Shown: positions 1 through 8,858 of the stretch, piece after piece
Position numbering within the stretch: the stretch's first letter is position 1
Layout: each line of letters starts with the position of its first letter
Assembly (NCBI GenBank): GCA_964653795.1
Contig: CAZZHO010000002.1
Coordinates: 4,505-68,504, forward strand
DNA from: JAWPMT01 sp964653795
GTDB lineage: Bacteria; Bacteroidota; Bacteroidia; Cytophagales; Cyclobacteriaceae
Direction: 5' to 3'
DNA: 64,000 nucleotides
The notes under the pieces: model-generated
Database searches by the model: none
Seen by the model: the letters and a program-made list of their open reading frames with translations, nothing else
Told to the model about the DNA's origin: nothing
Translations under genes and position numbers: made by a program

Positions 1-1539
1 ATCCTGTGCTTTGGCTTTGTGATCTATTAGCGTAACGCCTATTTGATGGCCAAAATAGAACATTCCCAAAGTGCCCTCGGGATAGTAGAACTTCTGACGG
101 AATCGCGCACTGATCCCGCTTGAGTAGGGTTCGCCAAATCCCAGACTTTCTGTGCTGGAAAAGAATGGATCTCTGTGATAGATCATCAAAATTTCATAAC
201 CTAATCTCTCCTGGAGGTAGAACTCAATTGCTAACGGAAACTCATCGAGTAAAACCATAGCAGGATTTGTTCCGATGATAATGCCTTTGTATTCGTTGAT
301 AACCTTTGTGAAATGCCTATTGGGGTTGGATTTATACACATATTCAGGCTTGTCCGAGTTATTGCGATCATCTGTTGTCTCAAACCTGAAAACGGGCTTT
401 GCTTCCTCGTAAATGGGTTTGTACACTCCCGCGAGATTACCTTGTGTGTCGAAAAGTTGCCATTCACCCACTCTGCGATCTCCATCAAGGTCTCCTTTCA
501 TTTTCACACTTTGATCCTCATAGTAGCCTGTATATTTTCCTTTGTCCTGATCATAGTCCGCTTCTCCATCCAATACACCATCTTCATTGAAATAAACCCA
601 TCTGCCTTGTTTCTTCCCATTCAAAATCTCTCCCTTGGCTTTTTGACGTCCGTTGGGGTAATATTCGGTGTAGAGTCCATCTCCTTGGTTGTAAGTACTG
701 ATAGCCTTTATTTCACCTGATTCATAGTAAAGGCTCCACTGCCCATCTTTCTCGTCTTCGACCAACTTCCCTTCGGCACTTTTTTCGCCATTAGGATGAT
801 AATAGATCCAGGGACCATCCTTTTTGCCTTGTTTGTAATTGCCTACTCCTGAGGTATTCCCATTTTTATAAAAGAATTCCCACAGACCATTTCTCAGCCC
901 ATTTTCAAAATCGCCCTTGGCCAATAATTCACCGGATTCATGAAAGTATTGCCAGAAGCCAGTACTCTTTCCATTGATATTGGGGCCTTCCATTTTGACT
1001 GAGCCTGAGGGGTAATATTCTTTATAATTACCTTTTCCTCCTTCGAAATAGGCTTGCGCCTTTAGACTATTATCTTCAAAGAAGTAGTTCCAAATGCCTT
1101 CTTTGCTATCCTTGAAATAGGTTCCACTACTTTTCTCATTCCCATTTTCAAAATAGTTGGTCCAATACCCAGCTTTAACTCCTCTTTCCAAAACGCCAGT
1201 GGCCCGGAGTTTACCAGACTCGAAATAATAGCTCCACTTTCCACTCGCCAATCCATCTATGATTGGGCCTGAAGATTTTTTTTCGCCATTCTCATAAAAG
1301 TATGTCCAGAGACCGTCGGGGCTGCCATCAGAATACTGTCCTTTTATCCTGGGATTCCCATCTAGGAAAAATGCTGAGTAAGTCCCTTGCGGGATGCTGT
1401 CCTTTTTTCTAAGGGTAAACACCTCTTTTAGGTTAAGGCTGTCAGCATCAAAATAGGTCTTGTATTCAAAGTATTGGCCGAAAGTAAAGAGAGGGAATGA
1501 AACCCATGAAAAAAGTAATATGGTCCTTCTCAGGATCAT
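1..1539 (-). CDS. MORN-type (YwqK-like) repeat protein, C-terminus cut by window edge
   Basis: The frame is open from the ATG at 1539 to base 1, so 513 residues are present and the C-terminus lies outside the window. A signal peptide (first ~19 residues, ending FTFGQ) indicates export. Residues about 69-371 are some 13 tandem units of 22-24 residues with the pattern G-x-W-x-x-Y/F-x-x-x-G, as in MORN_2/YwqK antitoxin-type repeats, for example GLWTYFYENGEKKSSG. After the repeats comes a different segment (from ~residue 395) rich in alternating hydrophobic and aromatic residues (YEILMIYH, FYYPEGTLGMFYFG), which could be an outer-membrane beta-structure domain; this is inference. In Bacteroidota these repeat proteins are common and of unknown function; the antitoxin name is a family label and no toxin gene is seen here. 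It lies just downstream of the TDO gene on the same strand. Confidence 0.8.
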   Translation of the reverse strand, partial: MILRRTILLFSWVSFPLFTFGQYFEYKTYFDADSLNLKEVFTLRKKDSIPQGTYSAFFLDGNPRIKGQYSDGSPDGLWTYFYENGEKKSSGPIIDGLASGKWSYYFESGKLRATGVLERGVKAGYWTNYFENGNEKSSGTYFKDSKEGIWNYFFEDNSLKAQAYFEGGKGNYKEYYPSGSVKMEGPNINGKSTGFWQYFHESGELLAKGDFENGLRNGLWEFFYKNGNTSGVGNYKQGKKDGPWIYYHPNGEKSAEGKLVEDEKDGQWSLYYESGEIKAISTYNQGDGLYTEYYPNGRQKAKGEILNGKKQGRWVYFNEDGVLDGEADYDQDKGKYTGYYEDQSVKMKGDLDGDRRVGEWQLFDTQGNLAGVYKPIYEEAKPVFRFETTDDRNNSDKPEYVYKSNPNRHFTKVINEYKGIIIGTNPAMVLLDEFPLAIEFYLQERLGYEILMIYHRDPFFSSTESLGFGEPYSSGISARFRQKFYYPEGTLGMFYFGHQIGVTLIDHKAKAQD

Positions 1540-1540
1540 C

Positions 1541-2485
1541 TTATTCGGCTAATTCAATGGTTTTGCCCCAGTTTTCAATTTCATCTTTTTCCCATAGGCT
1601 TGGAAAAAATGTGATGCCTTGATTTTTGGGAGGTAAATACTTTTGCCAATTTGTTCCGCCTGTGGCTTTAATAACCTGCGGGTCTTTTTGGAGATACCTG
1701 ACGGTGGATCGAAGGTGGGCCAAAGGCCATAATACATTCGCTTTGTGATCAAAATGACGTAACTGCTTCACGATAGCATCATTTCCTTGATGATGATTCA
1801 AGTATTTCTGATAAATGTTAGTAGTCGCGACATACTCGGCTTGCTCAATGAAACTATTCCCATACTTTGCTTCAAACTGCTTCAGGGTCAGTGTTTTTAA
1901 CCCGCTGGCAAGTTCCGTGGCGCCCCTTTTCCAATAGAGTTTTTCATAGATGTCGGAGAAAGAAGCAGTCTCAGATAACTCTTTTCTGTCTACTGTAGCT
2001 ACTAGGTTCTTAAAGTCAGATGAGTTAATCTCTATCTTTCTATACTGAGCAGACTGAAATCCACTAGATGGTAGTAGTGACATGCGGAACTTCAAGAATT
2101 GGTCCTGGTCCATACCATCAATCATCACATCAAATGAGTCAATTAAGTGATCGAAGTATCTGTTGATCCTTTTTATTCTTTTTAGGAAAACTTCTGTGTC
2201 TTCAGTTTCAGTATCTATGATTTGCTCCTGCTCATTGATGATGAGGTTGAAATAAAGCTCTGTTATTTGGTGGTAAATAATGAAGATTTTCTCGTCAGGA
2301 AAATGCGTCCTGGGTGTCTGAAGACTCAATAAGGTATCTAAATGGACGTAATCCCAATAGGTGAGATAATCGGAGTAAAGTAGACCATCGAGGTAGGAAG
2401 AGAGATCCTGACCCATGGCTTCATACTTTTTCTCAAGTTTCTCGATCTGCGATAAAACCTTATCGCTTACATCTTTATTTTCCAT
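1541..2485 (-). CDS. kynA: tryptophan 2,3-dioxygenase
   Basis: Heme enzyme that opens the indole ring of L-tryptophan to N-formylkynurenine, the first step of the kynurenine pathway, in the cytoplasm. Family motifs are present: DYLTYWDYVHLDTLL and HQITELYF near the N-terminus, PSSGFQSAQYR in the middle, and PLAHLRSTVRY with the probable proximal heme ligand His257, followed by KATGGTNWQKYL. The frame can be extended to a TTG at 2518, but the ATG at 2485 gives a normal start and 314 residues and leaves 55 bp to the divergent acyl-CoA dehydrogenase. Bacteroidota use this enzyme for tryptophan catabolism or for making NAD from tryptophan; no other kynurenine gene is in view. The MORN-repeat gene follows 1 bp downstream. 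Confidence 0.92.
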   Translation of the reverse strand: MENKDVSDKVLSQIEKLEKKYEAMGQDLSSYLDGLLYSDYLTYWDYVHLDTLLSLQTPRTHFPDEKIFIIYHQITELYFNLIINEQEQIIDTETEDTEVFLKRIKRINRYFDHLIDSFDVMIDGMDQDQFLKFRMSLLPSSGFQSAQYRKIEINSSDFKNLVATVDRKELSETASFSDIYEKLYWKRGATELASGLKTLTLKQFEAKYGNSFIEQAEYVATTNIYQKYLNHHQGNDAIVKQLRHFDHKANVLWPLAHLRSTVRYLQKDPQVIKATGGTNWQKYLPPKNQGITFFPSLWEKDEIENWGKTIELAE

Positions 2486-2501
2486 CTGACACCTGTTATT
2501 G

Positions 2502-2509
2502 TAATTTTG
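2502..2509 (+). promoter_or_regulatory. possible -7 promoter element for the acyl-CoA dehydrogenase
   Basis: TAATTTTG fits the Bacteroidota -7 consensus TAnnTTTG and sits 31 bp before the ATG at 2541. I do not see a good TTG -33 element at the expected distance, so this rests on the -7 box alone. Confidence 0.25.
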
Positions 2510-2540
2510 AAAATTCAAATACGCAGCAAATTTCTATAAA

Positions 2541-3776
2541 ATGTCCCAAGAAGTCTTAACACCCCAGTCAACGTCTAACGGTCAGCATAAAAAGAGAAAC
2601 TTTATAGATAGTTTTGAATCGCCAGATTTTTATGGCGTTGATGATCTACTGACAGAAGAACATCTCTTGATTAGAGCTTCGGTCAGGGACTTTGTCAAAA
2701 AAGAAATCACCCCTTATGTAGAGGATTGGGCAGAAAGAGCTCATTTTCCTTATGAAATAGTAAGAAAATTTGGTAAGGTTGGGGCTTTTGGACCCACAGT
2801 CCCCCAGGAGTATGGAGGTGGTGGCCTTGATTACATCTCTTACGGACTAATCATGCAGGAAATAGAACGTGGAGATTCTGGGATGCGATCAACAGCCTCC
2901 GTCCAAGGTTCTTTGGTAATGTATCCTATTTATGCATTTGGTTCGGAAGAACAGAAGAAGAAGTACCTTCCGAAGCTTGGAAGTGGTGAAATGCTAGGTT
3001 GCTTTGGGTTGACAGAGCCAAACCATGGTAGTAATCCTAGTGGCATGGAAACACACTTTAAGGATATGGGTGACTATTACCTTTTGAATGGTGCGAAAAT
3101 GTGGATTTCGAACTCTCCTAAAGCGGATATCGCGGTGGTATGGGCGAAGAGTGAGGAAGGAAGAATTCACGGCCTAATAGTAGAGAGGGGAATGGAAGGT
3201 TTTAGTACCCCAGAAACCCATGGCAAGTGGTCTTTGCGCGCCTCTGCTACCGGAGAGCTAGTGTTCAGCGATGTGAAAGTGCCAAAGGAAAACCTTCTTC
3301 CTGGAAAAAATGGGTTAGGTGCTCCAATGATGTGTTTGGACAAAGCGAGGTATGGTATTGCCTGGGGTGCTATTGGTGCGGCCATGGATTGCTATGAGTC
3401 TGCTCGTCGGTACGCTGGTGAAAGAAATCAATTTGGTAAACCAATTGCCGGCTTTCAGTTGATTCAGAAAAAACTATCGGAGATGCTTACAGAAATTACC
3501 AAAGCTCAGCTCCTTAACTGGAAACTTGGGAAGCTAATGGATGAGGGTAAAGCCTCCACTCCTCAGATTTCGATGGCGAAAAGAAACAACGTGGCAACTG
3601 CATTGGAAATTGCCAGAGAGGCAAGACAAATTCACGGCGGTATGGGCATTACAGGTGAATACCCTATGATGCGGCATATGATGAACCTTGAGTCTGTTGT
3701 CACCTATGAAGGCACGCATGATATCCATTTATTAATTCTTGGTGCTGATATTACAGGGATTCCCGCTTTTTCTTAA
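2541..3776 (+). CDS. gcdH: glutaryl-CoA dehydrogenase-type acyl-CoA dehydrogenase
   Basis: FAD flavoenzyme of 411 residues, the usual length. It should oxidise and decarboxylate glutaryl-CoA to crotonyl-CoA at the end of lysine and tryptophan breakdown. Visible signatures: LGCFGLTEPNHGSNPSGM (FAD/substrate loop), WISNSPKAD, RNQFGKPIAGFQLIQ, RQIHGGMGITGEYP and TYEGTHDIHLLILG with the catalytic base Glu390. The YEGTHDIH context and the GSDPSGM-like loop point to the glutaryl-CoA branch rather than short- or medium-chain dehydrogenases. It is divergent from tryptophan dioxygenase, which fits a shared catabolic theme, although the intermediate enzymes are not here. The stop lies 23 bp before the next gene on the same strand. 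Confidence 0.88.
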   Translation: MSQEVLTPQSTSNGQHKKRNFIDSFESPDFYGVDDLLTEEHLLIRASVRDFVKKEITPYVEDWAERAHFPYEIVRKFGKVGAFGPTVPQEYGGGGLDYISYGLIMQEIERGDSGMRSTASVQGSLVMYPIYAFGSEEQKKKYLPKLGSGEMLGCFGLTEPNHGSNPSGMETHFKDMGDYYLLNGAKMWISNSPKADIAVVWAKSEEGRIHGLIVERGMEGFSTPETHGKWSLRASATGELVFSDVKVPKENLLPGKNGLGAPMMCLDKARYGIAWGAIGAAMDCYESARRYAGERNQFGKPIAGFQLIQKKLSEMLTEITKAQLLNWKLGKLMDEGKASTPQISMAKRNNVATALEIAREARQIHGGMGITGEYPMMRHMMNLESVVTYEGTHDIHLLILGADITGIPAFS

Positions 3777-3799
3777 GCTTATGGTGGAGGCCTCACCAG

Positions 3800-5299
3800 A
3801 TGAATAGTGTTCTGGACCGGAGAAATCAGAATTATACCCTGAAGTATACACTTTTAGGAGTTTTGTTCGGTTTCTTATTTCCGGTGATAGGTACTTTCTT
3901 GGCCATTATCTCCGAGGGCATGCCTTTGTCAAGTGGGTTTGTCTATGTCCAATCCACTAACGTACTACTTTGGATTATTGATACTGCACCTATCTTTCTT
4001 GGTGGAGCTGCATTCTTGATTGGAAGAAAACAAGATCGTCTTACGGAGTTTAATTCAAGTTTAGCGGAAAAGATAAAAGAGAAGACTATCTCTCTTGAAC
4101 AAGAGATTAAGGAAGGAAAAGAAAGAGAGAAGGAGCTAATAGAGATGAGGCGGGCAGCGGAAATGGGTGTGGAGATCAAAGATCAGTTTCTTAGCAACAT
4201 CAGCCATGAAATACGCACGCTGATGAATGGTGTTTTGGGAATGATTGATCTATTGGCAAAACAGACTAAGCTAGATGCGAAGCAGCTTGAGTATCTGTCG
4301 CTTATGGAATATTCAGCTAAGAACCTCTTGGTTATAATTAACGATATTCTTGATCTCTCAAAAGCCAATGCGGACAAGTTGGAACTTCGAAATGAGGACT
4401 TTAGTCTCTATAAACTTCTTGATAACCTGGAGGCTACACTTTTGATTTCGGCCTCAGAGAAGGGGATTGAGTTGCGCGTATCTAAAGACAATGAAGTCCC
4501 TGATAGATTATTTGGTGATGCCGTTAGACTGTATCAAATTCTAATGAATCTTGGTAATAATGCTATCAAATTCACCTCAGAGGGTAAAGTAGATGTCGAT
4601 GTGAAGCTGCTAGAAGAGAAGGCTGATGGGTTCTTAGTGCGATTTTCCGTTATCGATACTGGCGTTGGAATACCATCTAATTTGAAACAGGATGTTTTTA
4701 GACAGTTTACCCAAGTCGATGATGGAATTAGCAAACGATATGGCGGTACGGGCTTGGGGCTTTCAATAGTGCAAAAACTTGTGGAGCTGTTTGATGGCAA
4801 ACTAGAGTTGGATAGTCAAGTAGGCCGAGGATCTACTTTCTATGTGGATCTATTATTGCCAGGGGCAAAGGAAGAAACGGAAGCGGCAAATGGTGATGTT
4901 AAGAAAGAGTTGTCAATGGACACCAGATCTAGTCTTAAAGTCATTCTGGCTGAAGACAATAAAATCAATCAGGTTTTTGCCGAGTCTGCTTTGAATAGAT
5001 TGGGGATAAATGTTCAAGTTGCTGAGAACGGAAAGGAAGTCATCGCATTGCTAAGAAAAAATCAATTCGATTTGATATTAATGGATATTCAAATGCCTGA
5101 GATGGATGGTTTAGAAACCACTCGTTACATAAGGGGAAATATGGACGCGCCGAACAAAAACATAAAAATCATAGCCGTCACTGCGGCTGTTATGGATCGC
5201 GAAGTACAGCAATGCTTTGATGCAGGTGTCAATCAATACATATCCAAGCCATTCAATCCGGATGATTTAATGGAAAAGATCACGGAGCTGATAGGTTAA
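3800..5299 (+). CDS. membrane hybrid histidine kinase (HisKA-HATPase-REC)
   Basis: Sensor kinase of 499 residues. Two membrane segments (about 14-38 and 54-75) enclose a very short outer loop, so there is little room for an external sensor domain. A charged coiled coil (80-125) leads to the dimerisation domain with phosphoacceptor His136 in SHEIRTLMNGVLGM; Leu replaces the usual Pro after SHEIRT. The ATPase domain has GNNAIKFT (N box), DTGVGIP (G1), FRQFTQVD (F box) and GGTGLGLSI (G2). A receiver domain follows with EDN, acceptor Asp429 in LMDIQMPEMDG, and the conserved Lys in YISKPFNPDDL. No DNA-binding regulator is adjacent, so the output partner is unknown and may be a phosphotransfer protein elsewhere. 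Confidence 0.9.
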   Translation: MNSVLDRRNQNYTLKYTLLGVLFGFLFPVIGTFLAIISEGMPLSSGFVYVQSTNVLLWIIDTAPIFLGGAAFLIGRKQDRLTEFNSSLAEKIKEKTISLEQEIKEGKEREKELIEMRRAAEMGVEIKDQFLSNISHEIRTLMNGVLGMIDLLAKQTKLDAKQLEYLSLMEYSAKNLLVIINDILDLSKANADKLELRNEDFSLYKLLDNLEATLLISASEKGIELRVSKDNEVPDRLFGDAVRLYQILMNLGNNAIKFTSEGKVDVDVKLLEEKADGFLVRFSVIDTGVGIPSNLKQDVFRQFTQVDDGISKRYGGTGLGLSIVQKLVELFDGKLELDSQVGRGSTFYVDLLLPGAKEETEAANGDVKKELSMDTRSSLKVILAEDNKINQVFAESALNRLGINVQVAENGKEVIALLRKNQFDLILMDIQMPEMDGLETTRYIRGNMDAPNKNIKIIAVTAAVMDREVQQCFDAGVNQYISKPFNPDDLMEKITELIG

Positions 5300-5325
5300 T
5301 TATTTTCAATAGCATGCCCAAAAAG

Positions 5326-5991
5326 TCAAGTTAGTCCAGATAAATAGCCATACTGGATTAAATCATCTTTGTTTCTTACTGGTATAGTTCGTCCTTCTTT
5401 TATCAGATAGCAGCTGTCCGTACAACTAAGCACGTTCTCATACTGGTGGTCTGTAACAATGATTCCTTTTTGTTTTTTCAGGTTTAGGATATGTACTTTC
5501 AAATCCTCAGTCAGTACTGGTGATAAGAAGGAAAATGGTTCATCTAACAGCGTAAATTGAGTAGAGGCGCAGAGTAGGAGTAGTGCTTCGAAGTATTTTC
5601 TGAGTCCATGAGACAGGCTCCCGAGTGTATCATATAAGTATTGCCTCACTTCTGGTAGGCCCTCGAGAAATTCCCTTCGTTCTGGGTTGATCCTGAAAAC
5701 ATCAAGAAGTTTTGAGAACGTTAGATAAGTTGGTGTGAAAGCTTCTTGAGATAAATAGCTTATTCTATTTCCTCCTAAAAATGGCTTTTCAAAGTATTGT
5801 CCATTTATTCTTAGAGACTGATTTTCAGCTTTTAATGCACCAAAGATCACTTTTAGTAAACTGCTCTTGCCAGATCCATTTCTACCCAATATTCCAACGG
5901 TCTGTCCTGTTTGGCATCGCAGATAAACATCCGAAAGAATTCTCTTTTGCCCATAAGCCAGTAAGACGCTATCTATTTCTAAAGTATCCAT
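5326..5991 (-). CDS. ABC transporter ATP-binding protein with degenerate signature motif
   Basis: Nucleotide-binding subunit of 221 residues if read from the ATG at 5991 (MDTLEIDSVLLAYG); a GTG-led extension to 6048 is unlikely. Walker A is GRNGSGKSS (residues 36-44), Walker B is FTLLDEPFS, and the switch His is in VTDHQYENVL. The signature loop reads LSHGLRKYFEALLLL rather than LSGGQ, so ATP sandwiching may be altered. The start overlaps the upstream 104-residue membrane protein by 13 bp, and that gene overlaps the FtsX-type permease, so the three look like one transcript. Substrate unknown. Confidence 0.82.
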   Translation of the reverse strand: MDTLEIDSVLLAYGQKRILSDVYLRCQTGQTVGILGRNGSGKSSLLKVIFGALKAENQSLRINGQYFEKPFLGGNRISYLSQEAFTPTYLTFSKLLDVFRINPERREFLEGLPEVRQYLYDTLGSLSHGLRKYFEALLLLCASTQFTLLDEPFSFLSPVLTEDLKVHILNLKKQKGIIVTDHQYENVLSCTDSCYLIKEGRTIPVRNKDDLIQYGYLSGLT

Positions 5992-6293
5992 CTGAGTATT
6001 TGGACCAGTATAAAAGTCAGGATGAAATCTATAAAGAACGAAAGCCACAAAAGCTTTTTGGTATCCAATCCGATATTCAGGAAGAAGAAGGTACTTTTTT
6101 GAGGGAACAGGAAATACGAAGTGCCAACAAAGAAGTAGCCGATGACTTTTATCCAGAAAAACGACATGATGGGAATGCCAGGGTACAAAAAGGCATTACC
6201 AACGCATATTAGCGTGAATACGAGATTATAGACTGTACACTCCTTAAAAAAATATTTGAGGCCGATTGCCCAGGTTCGCAAGTTTTCATTCAT
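5979..6293 (-). CDS. small three-helix membrane protein
   Basis: A 104-residue protein starting MNENLRTWAIG at the ATG at 6293; a GTG one codon earlier is possible. Three hydrophobic segments are visible, around VYNLVFTLICVGNAFLYPG, FFWIKVIGYFFVGTSYFLF and LLWLSFFIDFILTFILVQIL. I do not recognise the family. It lies between a MacB/FtsX-like permease (8 bp overlap) and an ABC ATPase (13 bp overlap), so it may be a membrane subunit working with that ATPase. It is small for an ABC permease, so a homo-oligomer or an accessory role is possible; this is inference from position only. Confidence 0.72.
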   Translation of the reverse strand: MNENLRTWAIGLKYFFKECTVYNLVFTLICVGNAFLYPGIPIMSFFWIKVIGYFFVGTSYFLFPQKSTFFFLNIGLDTKKLLWLSFFIDFILTFILVQILRWIL

Positions 6294-8712
6294 CACGCAA
6301 GCTCTTTACTGGATTCGCAGTAGCTGCTTTGATGCTTTGGAAAGAGATGGTAGCAAAAGCTATTAATAACGCTACAACGCCTGCAATTACAAAAACTGCC
6401 CAGTTTAGGTCCACAGCATAGGCGAAGTTTTCAAGCCAACCCGAAATCCAATAGTAGGAAGCAGGAATAGCAATGAAGGCGGCAACCAGTACTAATTTGG
6501 CAAAGTCCGTTGCTAGCCAGAGGATAATGGAAGGGACAGTGGCGCCAAGCACTTTCCTTACACCTATTTCTTTTACTTTCTGGTTAATGACGTAAGCTGA
6601 TAGTCCTAGCAGTCCTATACAAGCGATTAAGATTGCCAGAAATGTGAAAATGCCGAATATTTGACCTGTTGACTTTTCCGCTTCGTAAAACTCCTCCAGG
6701 TCTTTATCCAAAAAGTAGCTCTGGAAAGGGGAGTCTGATACGAATTCCTGCCATTTGCTTTCAACATCATTCAAGGCGCTTTGACCAGCCCTTCCATCCA
6801 GGCGCACGACCATTTTGTTGACGAACTGGTTTCGGCCTTGGGTGGAGGTAATGGAGACAGGTTCCAATGCCACATGCAGAGATTGGAAATGGAAATCTTC
6901 TACAACACCAATGATTGTCAACTCTTCATTCTCTTCCACATGTATGACCTTTTTACCAATAGGGTCGATGATTCCGAGTTTATCGATGGCGGATTTATTT
7001 AAAACAATGGAGAGGCTATCCTCACGACCTTTAGCGAAAAACCTTCCTTCTGAAAGTTGGATATCCATGGCTTCGATCATGTCTTCATCGAAATTCATAT
7101 TTCTGGTCATCATACTCTCCTTGCTACCTCCGGGTACTCTGATAAGGTATCCAGGTAAAATATCGCCTGGCATAGCTGAAGTGAAGGCAGTTGATTGTAT
7201 GTCAGGGATGTTATTTACTTGGTTCTTAAAGGTTTCAAAACGCTCCCAGTTTACGCCATCAGCGGCATTGTTGAGCGCGAAAGCGTTTTCCACCACGAGG
7301 ACCTGATCTTTGTTGAATCCGAGATTCTTTCTTAGCAAGAACCCCATTTGATCAAAAACCAACATGGTGCTGCTAATGAGTGCTATGGAAATAGCAAACT
7401 GCACGACGACCAATACATTTCTCAGCTGCACTCCGGTTTTGGAAGTCTTCAGTTTACCTTTCAAGACATTGAGAGGTGAAAATCCAGCTATGAATACTGC
7501 TGGGTATAACCCTGCCAAAAGCCCTATAATCAATATTATGAGGATAAACATCGAAATGTTTATAGGAGTAGCAATTTGCATCAACGACAAGGGTCTACCA
7601 GCGATATCGTTGAAGAAAGGCAATGCCAAAAAGGTAATCCCTAGCGTAACGATGGCACTAATGGAGGTAATGATGATGGATTCGGTGAGAAATTGACCTA
7701 CAAGTTGCCTCTTTTCGGATCCAAGCACTTTTCTTACTCCTACTTCTTTGGCTCTCTCCGTCGATCGGGCGGTAGATAAGTTCATGAAATTGATGGTGGC
7801 AATGAGTAGAATGAAAATAGCCACAATGGAGAAAATGTAGATGTAGGTGATGTTTCCGTGGGCCTTTATTTCTCCTTCTAGGTTGGAGTGGAGATGGATG
7901 TCCTGAATCGCTCTTAGCGAGTAGTTGTATCCGTTTCCTGCTTCAACGTATTCATCATATGAGATTCCATTCCGGGCTCTGATCTCATCGTCAGCATATT
8001 GTTTTATTAAGGACGGTATCTTCTCCTCAAAGGCATGTTCGTCTGATCCCTCTGCGAGCTGGATATAACTGTGAACAGAAAAGGCGGTCCAGTTTTTCTG
8101 ATTGATGAATGGGAACCGGTGAAAGGGTATCAGGTAGTCGAACTGCAGGTGGGAGTTCTTGGGATAGTTTTTAGCGACTCCAGTAACTTTTAGTGAGTTA
8201 TTAGCAAAAATGATCGTTTGACCCAAAGCTTCCTCGTTGCCAAAAAGCTTATCGGCGATTTCTTCTGTAACAATAATGGCGTCAATATCATCTAATGCCG
8301 TTTCAGGGTCTCCTTGAAGCAGCGGCACATTGATGACTTGTAGGAACGTGGAGTCTGTAAAAAGTACTCTTTCTTCAGTGAAATAGTCGTCACCATATTG
8401 TAAGACCAATGGTCCAAAAGCGGGCAGAAAGCGCGTTTGATTCACTACTTCCGGAAAATCCTCCACCATTTGCGGACTGATGGAGTGAGGTATGAAGGCG
8501 TAATCAACCTCTCTTTCAGGGTAAACACGATTTAGCTCAAGTCTATAGAGGTCTTCACGCTGAAATTCGTCATAGGACAAATCATATGAAACATATAAAA
8601 AGATTACCAGGCAAGTAGCCATTCCCATGGCTAGGCCAATGATGTTAATCAGTGTAAAGCCAAGTTTCTTATTAAGGCTCCTCCAAGAGGCGAGAATATA
8701 GTTTTTCAGCAT
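6286..8712 (-). CDS. MacB/FtsX-type ABC transporter permease
   Basis: An 808-residue permease of the two-FtsX-domain type that is expanded in Bacteroidota. It opens with MLKNYILASWRSLNKKLGFTLINIIGLAMGMATC (first helix after a short cytoplasmic stretch), then a large periplasmic MacB-PCD domain to about residue 285. A three-helix FtsX domain follows with the typical ARSTERAKEVGVRKVLGS, then a second periplasmic domain and a second FtsX domain containing NQKVKEIGVRKVLGATV. The C-terminus ANPVKSLRDE is typical of the family. Such proteins usually work as mechanotransmission exporters or signal relays rather than classical pumps. The two small downstream genes overlap it and are probably co-transcribed. 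Confidence 0.9.
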   Translation of the reverse strand: MLKNYILASWRSLNKKLGFTLINIIGLAMGMATCLVIFLYVSYDLSYDEFQREDLYRLELNRVYPEREVDYAFIPHSISPQMVEDFPEVVNQTRFLPAFGPLVLQYGDDYFTEERVLFTDSTFLQVINVPLLQGDPETALDDIDAIIVTEEIADKLFGNEEALGQTIIFANNSLKVTGVAKNYPKNSHLQFDYLIPFHRFPFINQKNWTAFSVHSYIQLAEGSDEHAFEEKIPSLIKQYADDEIRARNGISYDEYVEAGNGYNYSLRAIQDIHLHSNLEGEIKAHGNITYIYIFSIVAIFILLIATINFMNLSTARSTERAKEVGVRKVLGSEKRQLVGQFLTESIIITSISAIVTLGITFLALPFFNDIAGRPLSLMQIATPINISMFILIILIIGLLAGLYPAVFIAGFSPLNVLKGKLKTSKTGVQLRNVLVVVQFAISIALISSTMLVFDQMGFLLRKNLGFNKDQVLVVENAFALNNAADGVNWERFETFKNQVNNIPDIQSTAFTSAMPGDILPGYLIRVPGGSKESMMTRNMNFDEDMIEAMDIQLSEGRFFAKGREDSLSIVLNKSAIDKLGIIDPIGKKVIHVEENEELTIIGVVEDFHFQSLHVALEPVSITSTQGRNQFVNKMVVRLDGRAGQSALNDVESKWQEFVSDSPFQSYFLDKDLEEFYEAEKSTGQIFGIFTFLAILIACIGLLGLSAYVINQKVKEIGVRKVLGATVPSIILWLATDFAKLVLVAAFIAIPASYYWISGWLENFAYAVDLNWAVFVIAGVVALLIAFATISFQSIKAATANPVKSLRDE

Positions 8713-8858
8713 GTTTTTGAGTATTGACTAATTAAAGATACGGCAAACAGCCAGTTGTGGTACGTTTATGAGATTTCTAGCTTGTTCAAATTGACGAACG
8801 GTAGGTGTTTGGCCTAGCATCTTCTCTAAATTCACCATCAAATCAAACCCTAATACTT

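Noticed and set aside
313..720. 135-residue open frame on the + strand
   Set aside because: Antisense shadow of the MORN repeat gene, whose periodic codon pattern keeps the other frame open.
1..1539. Toxin-antitoxin locus suggested by the YwqK antitoxin family name
   Set aside because: No toxin gene nearby and the protein has an export signal.
2486..2518. N-terminal extension of tryptophan dioxygenase from a TTG
   Set aside because: The ATG at 2485 gives a normal length and leaves room for the divergent promoters.
5781..6212. 143-residue open frame on the + strand
   Set aside because: Shadow of the ABC ATPase and small membrane genes; no family features.
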